The notes under the pieces: model-generated | Databases searched by the model: none | Told to the model about the DNA's origin: nothing | The model's input: the letters and a program-made list of their open reading frames with translations, nothing else | From: Rhodocyclaceae bacterium | GTDB taxonomy: Bacteria > Pseudomonadota > Gammaproteobacteria > Burkholderiales > Rhodocyclaceae | Length of the DNA: 64,000 nt | Direction: 5' to 3' | Assembly (NCBI GenBank): GCA_030682175.1 | Contig: JAUXOM010000020.1 | Coordinates: 1 to 64,000, forward strand | Translations under genes and position numbers: made by a program | Part shown: in pieces, positions 63,918-64,000 of the stretch | Layout: each line of letters begins with the position of its first letter | Numbering within the stretch: the first letter of the stretch is position 1

Positions 63918-64000
63918 ATGAAATTGAACGTTGGCGGCATTGACCGCACCCTGCGTATCCTCGCTGGTCTGGGGCTGATTGGCTGGGCCCTGATGGGCGG
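63918..64000 (+). CDS. DUF2892 (YgaP-like) membrane protein, N-terminal part
   Basis: The first 27 residues, MKLNVGGIDRTLRILAGLGL and on, match DUF2892, a two-helix inner-membrane module often fused to or near rhodanese domains (YgaP). AAGGAG precedes the ATG. It runs off the window. Small proteins of this family are frequent next to Crp/Fnr regulators and sulfur genes. Confidence 0.8.
   Translation, partial: MKLNVGGIDRTLRILAGLGLIGWALMG

Overview
The window is a compact, GC-rich stretch of bacterial chromosome that looks betaproteobacterial, most likely Rhodocyclales or Nitrosomonadales. The clues are the order ilvB-ilvN-ilvC-psd-pssA-leuA, the blocks xseB-ispA-dxs and ribF-ileS-lspA-fkpB-ispH, the ECF sigma/DUF3619/DUF3106/RDD cluster, and the DUF4124, DUF2069 and PilZ proteins. 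This placement is inference; no rRNA is present to confirm it.

Layout. 1-140: last codons and right end of an IS66-type insertion sequence. 0.3-5 kb: a phosphoesterase, TusA and DsrE2 sulfur carriers, a FadL-type porin and a periplasmic protein. 5-10.5 kb (minus): pepA, holC, a small unknown gene and valS. 10.6-12.8 kb: lptF-lptG. 12.8-14.9 kb (minus): an ECF sigma factor with three envelope-type proteins. 15-21.6 kb: branched-chain amino-acid and phospholipid synthesis. 21.6-27.4 kb: DUF2069 and YihY membrane proteins, a large PilZ-like protein, pyrF, and rpsP-rimM-trmD-rplS. 27.6-31.5 kb (minus): xseB-ispA-dxs and folE2. 31.6-41.8 kb: a rhodanese, queG, tsaE, amiC and ribF-ileS-lspA-fkpB-ispH. 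41.9-49.5 kb: minor pilins and PilY1 of a type IV pilus. 49.6-51.7 kb: a TonB-like protein, tRNA-Thr(CGT) and a Fic protein. 51.8-55.8 kb: purC, prlC, a glutaredoxin-like protein and a PilZ protein. 55.9-62.2 kb: a TetR-controlled RND efflux pump. 62.3-64 kb: xthA, a Crp/Fnr regulator and the start of a DUF2892 gene.

Most genes are housekeeping. Three parts of isoprenoid supply lie here (dxs, ispA, ispH). Translation and tRNA maturation are represented by valS, ileS, rpsP, rplS, rimM, trmD, queG and tsaE. Envelope building is represented by lptFG, lspA, amiC, psd and pssA.

The most unusual signal is a set of short dispersed repeats that sit not only between genes but in frame inside essential genes. 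Family R1 encodes a [12 protein letters not shown] peptide in ValS, PepA, IleS, IspH and TsaE. It exists in a long form and a short form differing by exactly 27 nt (nine codons). Family R3, a double hairpin, is in frame in both QueG and IleS. Family R4 (68 nt) lies in ValS and across the tsaE/amiC junction. R2 lies next to a duplicated rplS 3' end, R5 is a REP-like double hairpin, and R6 is a GC-rich motif. Stem positions in R1-long and R2 show compensatory changes between copies. The names R1-R6 are mine.
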